A stretch of 64,000 nt of DNA from Shewanella psychropiezotolerans (GTDB lineage: Bacteria; Pseudomonadota; Gammaproteobacteria; Enterobacterales; Shewanellaceae): the NCBI RefSeq assembly GCF_007197555.1, contig NZ_CP041614.1:744001-808000 (forward strand). The letters are read 5' to 3'. Every line of letters starts with the position of its first letter. Positions within the stretch are counted from its first letter, which is position 1. The notes beneath the pieces were generated by a model. It was given only the letters and a program-made list of their open reading frames with translations. It had not been told where the DNA came from and did no database searches. A program made the position numbers and the translations under genes. Shown here piece by piece: positions 27,344 through 35,990 of this stretch.

Positions 27344-27763
27344 ATGTTGAAACAGTGGTTTAAGAAAATAATCTCATCACTCAGGAGGAAGCCAGACAAT
27401 AGCTACATCGACTATGAATTCAACAGAAGAGATGGCACTAGCATCTGTGTAGTAAGTCAGAGCAGAATGAGCATTCCAACAGAGAGTGAACAGCTAACTC
27501 TGTTTAATGATAGCAGGCTCATCTTAGCAGGGGAGCTGCAGTTAAAAGTATATCTGGAACAAGGCGACTACTTGGTGCTAGTCAATACCGGTGACTATAG
27601 CTACATTGACCATTTGCTATACGGTGAATACAAGAAAGACACCAGTAGTTATCACTTCTATTTTTCTCATCGAGGTGAGACGGTCTTATCCAAGTCGCAT
27701 GGACAAGCGCTCTATGATGAACTGCAGTCCAAGCCTATACCGCTGCCCACATTTATCAATTAG
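27344..27763 (+). CDS. Hypothetical protein, 139 aa
   Basis: The ATG follows AGAGG by 8 bases. The product has a basic amphipathic N-terminus (KQWFKKIISSLRRK), which could associate with membrane or nucleic acid, followed by a beta-rich, Tyr-rich body with alternating hydrophobic residues and a Pro-rich end. No membrane helix, signal peptide or known family is recognised. It lies on the same strand as the DUF262 pair but 360 bases away, and may be a cargo gene of its own. Confidence 0.55.
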   Translation: MLKQWFKKIISSLRRKPDNSYIDYEFNRRDGTSICVVSQSRMSIPTESEQLTLFNDSRLILAGELQLKVYLEQGDYLVLVNTGDYSYIDHLLYGEYKKDTSSYHFYFSHRGETVLSKSHGQALYDELQSKPIPLPTFIN

Positions 27764-28115
27764 AGGTCCGGGACCGAAAATTGACCTTCACAAGCTGTAA
27801 TAGTATTTAAATCGAATAGTAGAGAAGAATATCTCGAATCGCGCTTCGGTGAGCCGTTATGTGTGTTATTCACACAAATAATGCCTCAATCAGCGAACTA
27901 TATACCTCCCTTATAGTTTTACTCTCGTTTGTTCTCTGTTGGTGTGCCTTACTGTGTACTCATTCCTCCCAAACTAATAGCCTAGTACGTAAAGGTGGAT
28001 GAGTATTACTAGTGCTAGTACGCCTTGCTATATAGCTGAGCGATCTGCTTTAAGAGATACGGTAAAAAAATACTGACTTGGTTAATTAAATGAGATTAAT
28101 TACCAGGAATACAAC
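27764..28115. other. Gene-free stretch upstream of alpA
   Basis: About 350 bases with no supported gene. It probably holds the alpA promoter; no clear operator is seen. Confidence 0.45.
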
Positions 28116-28307
28116 ATGAAATTTTTAAGACTTAAAGATGTAATGGACTGTACAGGCCTAGCACGTTCAACAGTATATAAACTTATTGAAGAGGGAAGCT
28201 TCCCTAAGTCAGTTTCCTTGGGAGCTAGAGCCGTGGCCTGGGTAGAAAGTAAAGTTCAGGAGTGGGTTTTATCGAAAACTGAAGAGCGAGACCTTAGGAA
28301 TTCATAA
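28116..28307 (+). CDS. AlpA-family phage/island transcriptional regulator
   Basis: AlpA proteins are short MerR-like helix-turn-helix activators that control excision genes of prophages and islands. The 63-residue sequence shows the full family pattern: LRLKDVMDCTGLARSTVYKL as the HTH, EEGSFPKSVSLGARAVAW as the wing, and WVESKVQEWV near the end. An AGGA ribosome site precedes the ATG by about 9 bases. It is the only obvious island regulator here and supports the reading of this region as an integrated element; its usual partner integrase is found far to the right at 42685. Confidence 0.88.
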   Translation: MKFLRLKDVMDCTGLARSTVYKLIEEGSFPKSVSLGARAVAWVESKVQEWVLSKTEERDLRNS

Positions 28308-28376
28308 TTAGCTCGTAATGTGTTGTGGCATAAATGGAGGACCGACAAGCCATCCATGAACACGTACAAGTGCAGG

Positions 28377-28469
28377 CTAACAGTCAGTCTCTGCTGCCCA
28401 TTGGTACCCAGCAACAATACCTAATAAAAATAGCTCTGCGATAGGGCGATGCATAATAAAGCTAAACAT
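28377..28469 (-). CDS. Micro-ORF, 30-aa putative single-pass membrane peptide
   Basis: The ATG is preceded by a perfect AAGGAGG six bases upstream, which is the main evidence for translation. The product starts MFSFIMHRPIAELF, continues as a hydrophobic segment LFLLGIVAGYQWAA and ends in ETDC: one short membrane-spanning helix with a charged, Cys-terminated tail. It overlaps the preceding micro-ORF by 8 bases, so translation would be coupled. No homologue is recognised. It could be a type I toxin-like peptide, a phage-type membrane peptide or a small regulator; none of these can be shown from the sequence. Confidence 0.5.
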   Translation of the reverse strand: MFSFIMHRPIAELFLLGIVAGYQWAAETDC

Positions 28470-28539
28470 AGTTAGCCTCCTTCAATGCGTGATAGATGCC
28501 AACTCCAACAGCGAAGCCAGCTATAAACGCTATAGGCAT
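28462..28539 (-). CDS. Micro-ORF, 25-aa putative membrane peptide
   Basis: ATG preceded by TAAGGAGG with a four-base spacer, another near-perfect ribosome site. The peptide begins MPIAFIAGFAVGVGIYHAL, a Gly/Ala-rich hydrophobic helix with a G-x3-G-x-G packing pattern, and ends KEANYV. Its stop codon lies inside the start of the 30-residue micro-ORF. It sits 30 bases beyond a strong terminator that ends leftward transcription from the ftsZ-like gene, so it needs its own promoter within 28540-28569 or read-through. Confidence 0.5.
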   Translation of the reverse strand: MPIAFIAGFAVGVGIYHALKEANYV

Positions 28540-28569
28540 AATGCCTCCTTAATGAATCAGTAGAAGTAA

Positions 28570-28606
28570 AAAGCAGCTGGTGGCGATTACGGCCACCAGC
28601 TGCTTT
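28570..28606 (-). terminator. Strong intrinsic terminator, minus strand
   Basis: A 15-bp perfect stem (AAAGCAGCTGGTGGC pairing with GCCACCAGCTGCTTT) with a 7-base loop is followed on the minus strand by TTTTTAC. It would end leftward transcription coming from the ftsZ-like gene before it reaches the micro-ORFs. Confidence 0.8.
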
Positions 28607-28873
28607 ACTGTGCTGTTAATTGGTTACAGCATAGTGATGATATATATGTGAAATTAGTTGGGACCGTATTTGTATTGGTGATGACAGCCATAAATTTCTA
28701 CACGCTCAACTCATGTTGTAAATGAAACGATAGTTGTGATGGTTTCTAAAACATCCTTTAGTTAAGCTGTTTTTGACGAGTATAAGTGGGAATATCGAGT
28801 TCGGATTGATAGTGGAGATCATTACGACTGTCACCAGACTTCTCATTTAATAAGTCATGTATATTCAACAAGT

Positions 28874-29901
28874 CTAATGAGGCGAATCGGTCTTTGGGGG
28901 CGGTAATGTGGCAGCGTCCACCTGCACTGCTGAACAAGCTACAGGTGCTTGAATGCCCGTTGCAATTATCATCAACTCAAGATCGCAATCAAGCTCAGGA
29001 ACGATAGTTAATCCTATAATCACCAATGCGTTTGGATCTAACTGCTGATGCAAGGTTGCACCAATACTATTATATTGGCTGAGTTCAATATCTTCAGTCG
29101 CCATAACACTGACAATCGCCCCTTTGCATGACTCAGGTCAACCTCTTCTAGCAAAGGATTTTTCAGCGCATTGTTGATGGTAAGTTGTAAATCCTCTCCC
29201 TTTACTTGCTTTGCAACTCCCATAGCCGCACGGCCTTGATGACTTACAACAGCAATGAAGTCATTCAAGTCTATATTAATTATCCCTGATTGACTGATGG
29301 TCGTTGTCAGCCCGAGCAATACATCTTGCAGAATACGGTTACTTTCAAAGAAGGCGTTAACGAGGGTTATTTTCTTGTCTAATGTTTCAGCTAACTTGTC
29401 GTTTGGCAGTACTATTACGGCATTGGCATGCTGCATTAATTGTTCAACGCCAGTGTTTGCCAGCTGATTTCTTTGATGCCCTTCAAAGCAGAAAGGGGTG
29501 GTGACGACTGCGACTAAAGGTTTATTCAATTCTGCAGCTACAGAGGCTATAAAGGGAATGGCTCCAGTGCCTGTACCACCACCCATACCACCAGTGATAA
29601 ATATGATGTCGGCTAAGTCTATTAGCTCTTTGAGCTGTACTTCAGATTATTGTGCAGCTTCATGACCTTTTTTAGGGTTAGCACCTGCTCCTAAACCTTT
29701 AGTCGCTTCTAAGCCGATCTGCAAACGAGTAGTACATTTTGAGGCTGCCAATGATTGAGCATCAGTATTGACGGCAATCAGTTGTACGTTGTCACTTAAA
29801 GGGGACTGACTGAGCTGATTGATGGTATTGCATCCACAGCCCCCCACTCCGAAAACGGCAATGCGAGGTGATTGGTTGTTTTGTGTGAGTAGGTCAAACA
29901 T
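28874..29901 (-). pseudogene. Island-borne FtsZ paralogue, interrupted
   Basis: FtsZ is the tubulin-like GTPase of the division ring. The GTP-binding motifs are clear: FGVGGCGCNTINQL near the N-terminus and the tubulin signature GGMGGGTGTGAIP after about 100 residues; GANPKKGHEAAQ also matches FtsZ. The reading is broken by an in-frame TAA at 29647-29649, where FtsZ proteins have a Glu-rich helix, and by a one-base loss in the run CCCC at 29119-29122, after which MATEDIELSQYN resumes the family sequence. The total is about 340 residues, shorter than chromosomal FtsZ, and it lacks the conserved C-terminal FtsA/ZipA-binding peptide. It is an extra, diverged copy, perhaps once used to perturb or replace host division. 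Confidence 0.8.
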
Positions 29902-29954
29902 AGGTTCATCTCCTAGAAGTTATACTCCAAAGCGTAACCTATGGTTGCGACAAC

Positions 29955-30401
29955 CTAAGTCGCATCATTTTGATACCGAGCATTTACTTTGTTGAGCAAC
30001 CGTGTGAAATGGGTTCTTAATTTGATTGGTACCACGACTTCTACATTGTCTGCCATATTCCACAAAAATGCTCTTAACCCTGAGGTGGCTTTAACTTTGG
30101 CATTGACGCGATAACGCCCATCTTCCAATTGCTGGACGCTTTGACTTTCACTCAGCTTGGCATTTCGCATGATAAAGTTTGCTGATGGAGAAAACAGTAA
30201 CTCAATGTCAATTAACTCCGATGCGCTTTTATTTTGACTTCGAGCAATATCTAAATCACTTCGAGTGATTGATGGGGTATCTAGTAAACGCACGTTACGT
30301 AATAAATCTATGGACTTGGCATAAAGTTTTGAATCAAATTTGCCAATGGTAAATGTTAGGAGCGCGACACCATCTGATATCTGTATGCCACTAGCATAAT
30401 A
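29955..30401 (-). pseudogene. WYL-domain regulator, C-terminal remnant
   Basis: The open frame continues upstream of its first ATG (30293) to 30401, and the protein matches the second half of WYL-domain transcription regulators: a strand-rich stretch (LLTFTIGKFDSKLYAKSIDLLRN in two parts), a middle part ending YRVNAKVKA, and the typical C-terminal helix GLRAFLWNMADNVEVVVP. The N-terminal HTH and the W-Y-L sandwich core are missing. WYL regulators often control defence islands, so this may be the relic of the island's former regulator. It lies 54 bases upstream of the ftsZ-like gene. Confidence 0.6.
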
Positions 30402-30863
30402 CTAACCAGCGACAAGATCTGACGCACAAGGAGTTTTTTTGTCTAATAATCTGATATTGATTCAATGCATTGAGGCTTGTCATAATAAAGTGTCTTATGT
30501 CGATGCTATTGAAATCAGAGGTAATAAGCTGGCTTACCAGGAAGCTAATCAGATTTAAAAGACGTTATCGATTGCACTGGCTTAGTTTGTTCAACTATAA
30601 ATGAAAGCATTATCATTAGGCGGTTGGGTAGGAAGTGAAGTACTGGAGCAGATAATTGAAAGAAATGGTGATTAGTGGGAGGGATGATATTTAGTCTTTG
30701 CGTTAATAAATACTAAGCACTCGGATACCATCCAGTATTAGAGAAAGTAAAATCAGAGGATAATCTACAGCTCAATGTTAAACATTACGTGGTCAAATAT
30801 CCTCACTGATTTTAGAGCTTGGAAATAGCTAATAATCCAAAACTTCAAGATAAAAGTAGTCAA
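30402..30863. other. Degenerate stretch, no gene called
   Basis: All frames are broken. A 38-codon plus-strand open stretch at about 30440-30557 has no recognised homology. It separates AT-rich decayed DNA from the GC-richer restriction operon. Confidence 0.5.
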
Positions 30864-32159
30864 CTACTTTGTGGCAAACAGTTCGCCGTCTAGCCAGTCC
30901 CCGATTATGTCGATCAAAGCTTCATGCCCTCCGGACAGTGTCAACCTCATGAGGTTAATTGGGAGTGCTGTTAACTCGATGTCATTGCCACCCAAAGCCG
31001 ACGAAACCCGCCAAACTGTGGGCTTGCGATTCATGGCGACGGGGTATGTCAGCGAGACCCTCTGGCAGCCGAGAACATGACCAGCGGTTAGCACCTGATA
31101 AGTATCCGATGCCTTTGGTCGTGAGCCTAGACGTTTGTACTTAGCGTCAGTGATAGCGACCCGAAAACCGTCGGTGTCATGAAAAACTACATCGGGTGTC
31201 GTCTCCAGCTTGCTCCCATCCCCTTTAATTAACTGGCCAAATTTTATCCCATCTTTGTTAACTCGTATGCCACGCTGACTAGCAGCCCGATGACACAACC
31301 AGTAAACATAGTTTTCGTAGATAGTATCAGAGTTCCACAAAAAACCTGACAGTGCATGTTCGCCGCTGGTGTGATGAACACCAGATCCTTCCAATAGCAA
31401 CAATCCTACCACACGAGCAGCCTCAAGCCCTTGATGTTGTGGACCAAGGGAAATCCGCTGTGCTTCGAGCAGTTGAGGAGGCCTTCTACCAACGTGAGCT
31501 AGGCCTGCCACAACTTCGCGCAAAGCTCGTGCTCGGCTGGGTGCTTTTACGGTTGCCGCAAGACATTCTGCGGACCAGCGTAGTAGTCGGGCCAATGCAG
31601 TGTCATCAGTTAGGAGATCTGTTACATACGGAAGTACCCAAGGGCGTGCGACCCACTCCCCCAAACGTGAAGTATCTAGTCTTCCTCGGAGAGTGTAGCC
31701 AGCTCTTTGCTCGGCTACATAGCCGCGCGGCAGGCCACGTGCAGCCCCTTTGCCGTAGGATGAGAGGAACATCTCGGCGAGCAGGTCGGGTATGGACAGT
31801 GATTCCAATTGATGCGCTGCAGTTAGGTTTTCGTCCAAATGACTGCCCTCAACAACCGTTAGAATTCGCCATAAAACCGTCTGCCAACTGCCAACTGTAG
31901 CGCTTAGAAATTTCGGCGAGATCTCTATGTCCGTATTGCCAATGCGAACGACACCTGTAACGGCCTCTGCCCTCAACTTCAAGAGCCCGTTGCCGATATC
32001 CTCCACCCGGATAGGATCGCGTGAAAGACCTAGAGTCTTGCGCCAGCGCTTGTTCGTCTCTGCTAGTGTACGGAGATCAATATCTTTAGCTTGGTGAACA
32101 ATCGGTTCACCATATTCTTGGAGTTTGATGCGAACCGGGGCTGTTAGCGTGTAAGCCAC
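30864..32159 (-). CDS. mcrC: McrC-like nuclease subunit of an McrBC-type restriction complex
   Basis: McrC binds the McrB AAA+ hexamer, stimulates its GTPase and supplies the PD-(D/E)xK nuclease. The 431-residue length fits the family. The nuclease site is visible as TPDVVF at residues 321-326 and ITDAKYK at 336-342; a preceding SDTIYENYVYWL (277-288) is the conserved McrC block, and the N-terminal half is the McrB-binding region. The start overlaps the mcrB stop by 16 bases, indicating coupled translation. It is the last gene of a five-gene minus-strand operon. Base composition is richer in GC than the flanking island DNA. Confidence 0.88.
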   Translation of the reverse strand: MAYTLTAPVRIKLQEYGEPIVHQAKDIDLRTLAETNKRWRKTLGLSRDPIRVEDIGNGLLKLRAEAVTGVVRIGNTDIEISPKFLSATVGSWQTVLWRILTVVEGSHLDENLTAAHQLESLSIPDLLAEMFLSSYGKGAARGLPRGYVAEQRAGYTLRGRLDTSRLGEWVARPWVLPYVTDLLTDDTALARLLRWSAECLAATVKAPSRARALREVVAGLAHVGRRPPQLLEAQRISLGPQHQGLEAARVVGLLLLEGSGVHHTSGEHALSGFLWNSDTIYENYVYWLCHRAASQRGIRVNKDGIKFGQLIKGDGSKLETTPDVVFHDTDGFRVAITDAKYKRLGSRPKASDTYQVLTAGHVLGCQRVSLTYPVAMNRKPTVWRVSSALGGNDIELTALPINLMRLTLSGGHEALIDIIGDWLDGELFATK

Positions 32160-33325
32160 CTAAGGGACCTCTGAATTACGTCAATGTTAAGCTCACTAAG
32201 ACGGACGGGGGACAGAACCCTAGTCGTGACAGTGCTGCTCATTGAGGTTCGCAGCTTCCAAGCGTAATCGCCGAGTGATGGGGCTGTGTCGACGCGCAAT
32301 AGGTCGATCAATTGCTCTGGGCGGCCGGAGTACCTATCCTCCAACTGAGGGAATAGGACGTTATCCCAGATCGCAGCAAGGCTGCGCCAAGTATCATTTT
32401 CTTCAACGGTCGGTGTGGCCTGTCCTTCGACAGTTCGATTACTTACCACGGATGTTAGAAGGCCGTGACCAAGCTCAAATTCGGGACCAAAGTCGGAGGC
32501 GATGGCAATGTTTAGTCTGTCGAGCAGTAGATAACCGGTCACCAACGGACTGAGGGTTTCCCAATTGTCTTCACTTGGTTTAGGAATGGTTGTCTTGTCC
32601 AGGCCCCAATTCTGGGCTAGGACATCGAGGTTGGGACGCATTTCTATCCGATCGAATCGGCGTGCAAGGGCGCTGTCAATCGGTACAGCTGCTCGATCGA
32701 CGCTGTTCATCGTTGATACTATGTAGATATTTCTCGGAAATCTGAAATTCTCGGGGATATCAGATTTCTTGCCGCCGGGCCGGAAGATCTTCTCGCTCCG
32801 ACCGTCTTTGTAGGTCAGCTGTCGGAGGGGTAAGGGGAGAGGTATACGACCATCATCGCGGTAGTCGAAGTCTAGGAAAGTCATAAACTCACCAAAAATG
32901 CGAGCCGCGTTACCACGGTTTATCTCGTCAATAAAAATCACTACCGACTTGTATTCCGACGAGGGATCATCCAGTTCAAGTGCGGCGTCGAGAAAGACAC
33001 CAGCCCATGGTTGGAGACGCGTTCCTTCGGTGGTAATATCGGGCCTCAAGCCTAGCACAAAGTCCTCGTATCCGTAGGACTGATGGAACGTTGTCCATAC
33101 TACCTTAACGGGCTGGGGGATAGTGATCTCCTGATTCGGCCGACTAAGCGGGCTCGCCGCGTCGTTAGGGTCGAGGAGAATGCCGCGTTGGCTTTCCGGC
33201 GGTGTGTCTAGTGCCTGGAATAGCTCACTGATTAACCTCGTCTTGCCAGTCGCAGGGGGGCCGTAGAGCAGAACGTTCCGGCTGGCACTCCATGAGGCCA
33301 TAATGTCGTTGAGTTTATCAGCCAT
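32144..33325 (-). CDS. mcrB: McrB-like AAA+ GTPase, short form without DNA-binding domain
   Basis: The 393-residue protein is essentially just the AAA+ GTPase: Walker A GPPATGKT at residues 22-29, Walker B VVIFIDEINRGN at 128-139, and the McrB signature TMNSVDRA at 205-212, followed by the LARRF arginine-finger segment. E. coli McrB and LlaJI.R1 carry an additional N-terminal DNA-recognition domain of 150-200 residues; here only about 15 residues precede the AAA+ fold. The preceding gene in the operon, only 8 bases upstream, encodes a 185-residue protein that may supply this function separately. With McrC it should form a nucleotide-driven nuclease. Confidence 0.88.
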   Translation of the reverse strand: MADKLNDIMASWSASRNVLLYGPPATGKTRLISELFQALDTPPESQRGILLDPNDAASPLSRPNQEITIPQPVKVVWTTFHQSYGYEDFVLGLRPDITTEGTRLQPWAGVFLDAALELDDPSSEYKSVVIFIDEINRGNAARIFGEFMTFLDFDYRDDGRIPLPLPLRQLTYKDGRSEKIFRPGGKKSDIPENFRFPRNIYIVSTMNSVDRAAVPIDSALARRFDRIEMRPNLDVLAQNWGLDKTTIPKPSEDNWETLSPLVTGYLLLDRLNIAIASDFGPEFELGHGLLTSVVSNRTVEGQATPTVEENDTWRSLAAIWDNVLFPQLEDRYSGRPEQLIDLLRVDTAPSLGDYAWKLRTSMSSTVTTRVLSPVRLSELNIDVIQRSLRWLTR

Positions 33326-33333
33326 GTCTCACC

Positions 33334-33891
33334 TCAGTTTGCATGAATCACACCGCCTACATCATTGCCGAAAAGGTCCCACATCGGGTCGGTTTCAACC
33401 ATGCAGGTAGGACGCGGCCCCTTCGTGAAACCGGCGTAGTAATCACCTTCGATGGTCTTGGCGATATAGATGCGTAATCCGCCTTCGGGAAAATACGGGC
33501 GTGCGTCTTCCGTGCTGCATACGCCGTCCGGCGCCGTCGGGAAGCCTCTGGTTGAGGTCCACGAAGGATGGCGCTGAGATTGGGGTTGCTGGCGGTTCTG
33601 GCGGGCGATGCGCATGCGGCCGCCAGCCTTCCGCTGGAACTCAATGGGGCCGGAGATGCCGGGTTGGCCGATGACGTGAGCTTGGATTGTTATGACGGGG
33701 AGCGAGTTCACGTCAGTCGCGGCCACGCCGAGGAAGTCAAGGGTAGCGGGAACTATCGAACTTGGTATTTCGATGTAGAGGGATCCGCCGCCGCCTTGGA
33801 TTCGATAGTATCGCTCAATATTGTAGAACTCGCCCGGCTGAACATTACGCCACCAGATACGGTTGATGTTTAGTTTATTTGTCATATTCAA
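33334..33891 (-). CDS. Unknown 185-aa protein, candidate recognition subunit of the McrBC operon
   Basis: I recognise no domain with certainty. The protein begins with an aromatic, Arg-rich segment (NINRIWWRNVQPGEFYNIERYY), has a beta-rich centre ending at a basic stretch (RKAGGRMRIARQNRQQ near residue 86), and a C-terminal part with YIAKTIEGDYYAGF. No signal peptide or membrane helix is present. It overlaps the upstream methyltransferase by 4 bases and is 8 bases from mcrB, so all are co-translated. Given the truncated McrB, it is a candidate for the missing DNA-recognition domain; a role as a separate nuclease or inhibitor is also possible. Confidence 0.7.
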   Translation of the reverse strand: MNMTNKLNINRIWWRNVQPGEFYNIERYYRIQGGGGSLYIEIPSSIVPATLDFLGVAATDVNSLPVITIQAHVIGQPGISGPIEFQRKAGGRMRIARQNRQQPQSQRHPSWTSTRGFPTAPDGVCSTEDARPYFPEGGLRIYIAKTIEGDYYAGFTKGPRPTCMVETDPMWDLFGNDVGGVIHAN

Positions 33892-34910
33892 AAGGTCTCT
33901 ATGTGGTAAAGGCGCTCTAGCACTGTTCCTTCCTTTGTTCGGTTGTTACTGCGGAACCGAGTGTAGGGTTGCTCGTGTATTGTAACTTTTCCAAAGTCGC
34001 TCAAAATGGAGAGCAGCTCATCTTCGTGAACTTGGCCGTCTTGGCTATAGGAGATAAACACATGTGGCACATTAAGTTGCTCGAGTGTTTCGCGAAATGC
34101 TTTGCCGGCGTTGCGTCGGTAGCAAAAGTCAGAGGCCTGTTCTTTCCACGGACGGAGTCCCCCATCACCAGCTGCTAATGGCTCGTCTTCCCGAGCGAGT
34201 GTTTCCAAGATGTGGTAGTTCCCAGCATACTGCCTTTTGGTATATGGTGGATCGAGGTAGACTGCATCGACGCTGAGAGCCGATGCATGTTTTTCAACCG
34301 GCCCATGAAGAACTGTGTGGTGCCCTTGTGTTTGCTCGAACTCAATAGGGTCGAATGTAATCGGCCGAAGTGCCGATCGAGAGAGCTCTCGCAGGAAGTA
34401 CCCATAGGTACCGCTGATATTCGCTACCTTATTAGTGGCTAGAATCAGATGATGGAGTAGCACGCTATGCTCGATCTCACTAATGTCTCCAGATGAGGCC
34501 AACTCACGGATGCCGTCTCTAACACCGTCTATGTGTGCTGCGTTGGTTGCAGAGAAGTAGAGACGTGGCGCACGCCCGTTCGCAGGACTTCCGCCCTCGC
34601 CAAACTCCTTAAAAAAGTATCCATCTACGGGCGCAGCCGAGCACATCCAATCCAGAGCTTTGTCGTAGCCACCGAGTGCCTTGAAAGCTGGCGGCTGTTT
34701 GGCTAACAGTCGAACCCGCGCATGAATAACTGGGAAGGTCAGAGCATCGGCTGCAGTCACTGAGTAGCCAGCACGGGCCAAGGCCAATGAGACTGAGGCT
34801 GTACCACACATAGGGTCAGCGATCGTTGAGCCTGACGGAAGGACACGTCCAATCTCGCCGACAATCCAGTCGGTTAGTCGCGTTTTGTTACCGAGGTAGC
34901 GGAACGACAT
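33888..34910 (-). CDS. D12-class DNA adenine N6-methyltransferase
   Basis: Transfers methyl from S-adenosylmethionine to adenine N6 in DNA. Motifs of the D12/Dam class are present in the alpha order: FRYLGNKTRL at residues 3-12, the SAM-binding ADPMCGTASVSLAL at 31-44, and catalytic DPPYTKRQYAGNYHILE at 220-236. The 340 residues fit a solitary-domain enzyme. It lies between the EcoRI-type methyltransferase and the unknown protein, overlapping the latter's start by ATGA. Two different adenine methyltransferases in one restriction operon suggest an asymmetric recognition site with each enzyme protecting one strand, as in LlaJI-like systems; this is inference. Confidence 0.88.
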   Translation of the reverse strand: MSFRYLGNKTRLTDWIVGEIGRVLPSGSTIADPMCGTASVSLALARAGYSVTAADALTFPVIHARVRLLAKQPPAFKALGGYDKALDWMCSAAPVDGYFFKEFGEGGSPANGRAPRLYFSATNAAHIDGVRDGIRELASSGDISEIEHSVLLHHLILATNKVANISGTYGYFLRELSRSALRPITFDPIEFEQTQGHHTVLHGPVEKHASALSVDAVYLDPPYTKRQYAGNYHILETLAREDEPLAAGDGGLRPWKEQASDFCYRRNAGKAFRETLEQLNVPHVFISYSQDGQVHEDELLSILSDFGKVTIHEQPYTRFRSNNRTKEGTVLERLYHIETF

Positions 34911-34943
34911 AAATACCTCTCTGCTGCATTACTATTCTGGTGC

Positions 34944-35990
34944 TCATGAATGCTTCTTCCTAATGATTATGCGTTCGTACATCCGGCGGTACGTGCCGTC
35001 GCCGTTTGGCAGATAAAAACGTGGTCCACCTTGCTGAAAGGTGCCTTTTTCCGCTATCTGAGACATCGGCCGACTTAGAGCCTTACTGGAGCCAAGGATC
35101 TCGAACTGATCTGGGTTGAACTTATCGAGGAAGGTGATCGGAACTCCCATGGGGCCGTCATAATCCAAAGGGATGTCCTTCGTCTTACTGACCTCAATCG
35201 CGTCGAAGTTTGCATACTTCGGGTTTGCGTCTGGAGAGTAAGTCTTCTGGAGGTTCAGGTCCACGTGCCGACTGGGATAATCGAGGTTGGTGAACCAACG
35301 GATACCCTTTACCCTGACGTATTTGTTGCCGTACTCGTCGACCCTAGAGCCAGCGGCCATTAGCGGATAGTCGTCTGGCACTCGAAATTCTCGGTCTCCA
35401 CTGCGTATGCTTGGGCCATACCATATCTGGCTATTCTTGATGAGCGGAAAAATATTCGTATAGGTCACAGCATTCATGTTCCCGATGATTATGAACTTCT
35501 TCTCATACTCGACGAGCTGAGCTACGTATTCCTTGAAGAGCGAGAACGGCGGGTTGGTCACCACTATATCGGCCTGCTTGAGCAATGCGACACTTTCGTC
35601 GCTGCGGAAGTCTCCGTCTTCTACGAGCTGCTTGATGCCGTTCTCTTGATCACTTGGGATGCTATCGCGGTTATTATTACCTGTATACTCCAAGTAGACA
35701 GCCTTGTCAGAGTCATTCTGTCCGAAGTGCTCTGCGTCCTGACTTTGATAGCATGTGGTGATTAACTTCTTCAAACCAAGCTTCTCGAAATTCTCAGAAA
35801 AGTAGCGAAAGAAGTTACTGGCTCGAGGATCGTCACAGTTGCAGTAGACAACTTTACCCTCGAAGTGGCTCGTGTAATGCCTTAGCTCAAGCTCAATATC
35901 ACTGAGGGAGGTGTAGAACTCATCCTTCCTCGCTTGCCTAGCTTGTTGGAAATCCTTGTTTCTGGTGGGAATAGCTGTGTTTTTCGTCAT
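34944..35990 (-). CDS. EcoRI-family adenine-specific DNA methyltransferase
   Basis: This enzyme belongs to the M.EcoRI-like group of N6-adenine methyltransferases. The catalytic motif DIVVTNPPFSLFKEYV lies at residues 141-156, and VVYCNCDDPRASNFFRYF at 47-64 is the family's characteristic N-terminal block. The start at 35990 is chosen over the in-frame ATG at 36014 because GGAG stands 8 bases upstream, giving 348 residues. It is the first gene of the restriction operon, 33 bases ahead of the second methyltransferase, so protection would be made before the nuclease, whose genes come last. Confidence 0.88.
   Translation of the reverse strand: MTKNTAIPTRNKDFQQARQARKDEFYTSLSDIELELRHYTSHFEGKVVYCNCDDPRASNFFRYFSENFEKLGLKKLITTCYQSQDAEHFGQNDSDKAVYLEYTGNNNRDSIPSDQENGIKQLVEDGDFRSDESVALLKQADIVVTNPPFSLFKEYVAQLVEYEKKFIIIGNMNAVTYTNIFPLIKNSQIWYGPSIRSGDREFRVPDDYPLMAAGSRVDEYGNKYVRVKGIRWFTNLDYPSRHVDLNLQKTYSPDANPKYANFDAIEVSKTKDIPLDYDGPMGVPITFLDKFNPDQFEILGSSKALSRPMSQIAEKGTFQQGGPRFYLPNGDGTYRRMYERIIIRKKHS

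Noticed and set aside
31352..31900. 182-codon plus-strand open frame
   Set aside because: Antisense shadow of mcrC, explained by the higher GC of that operon.
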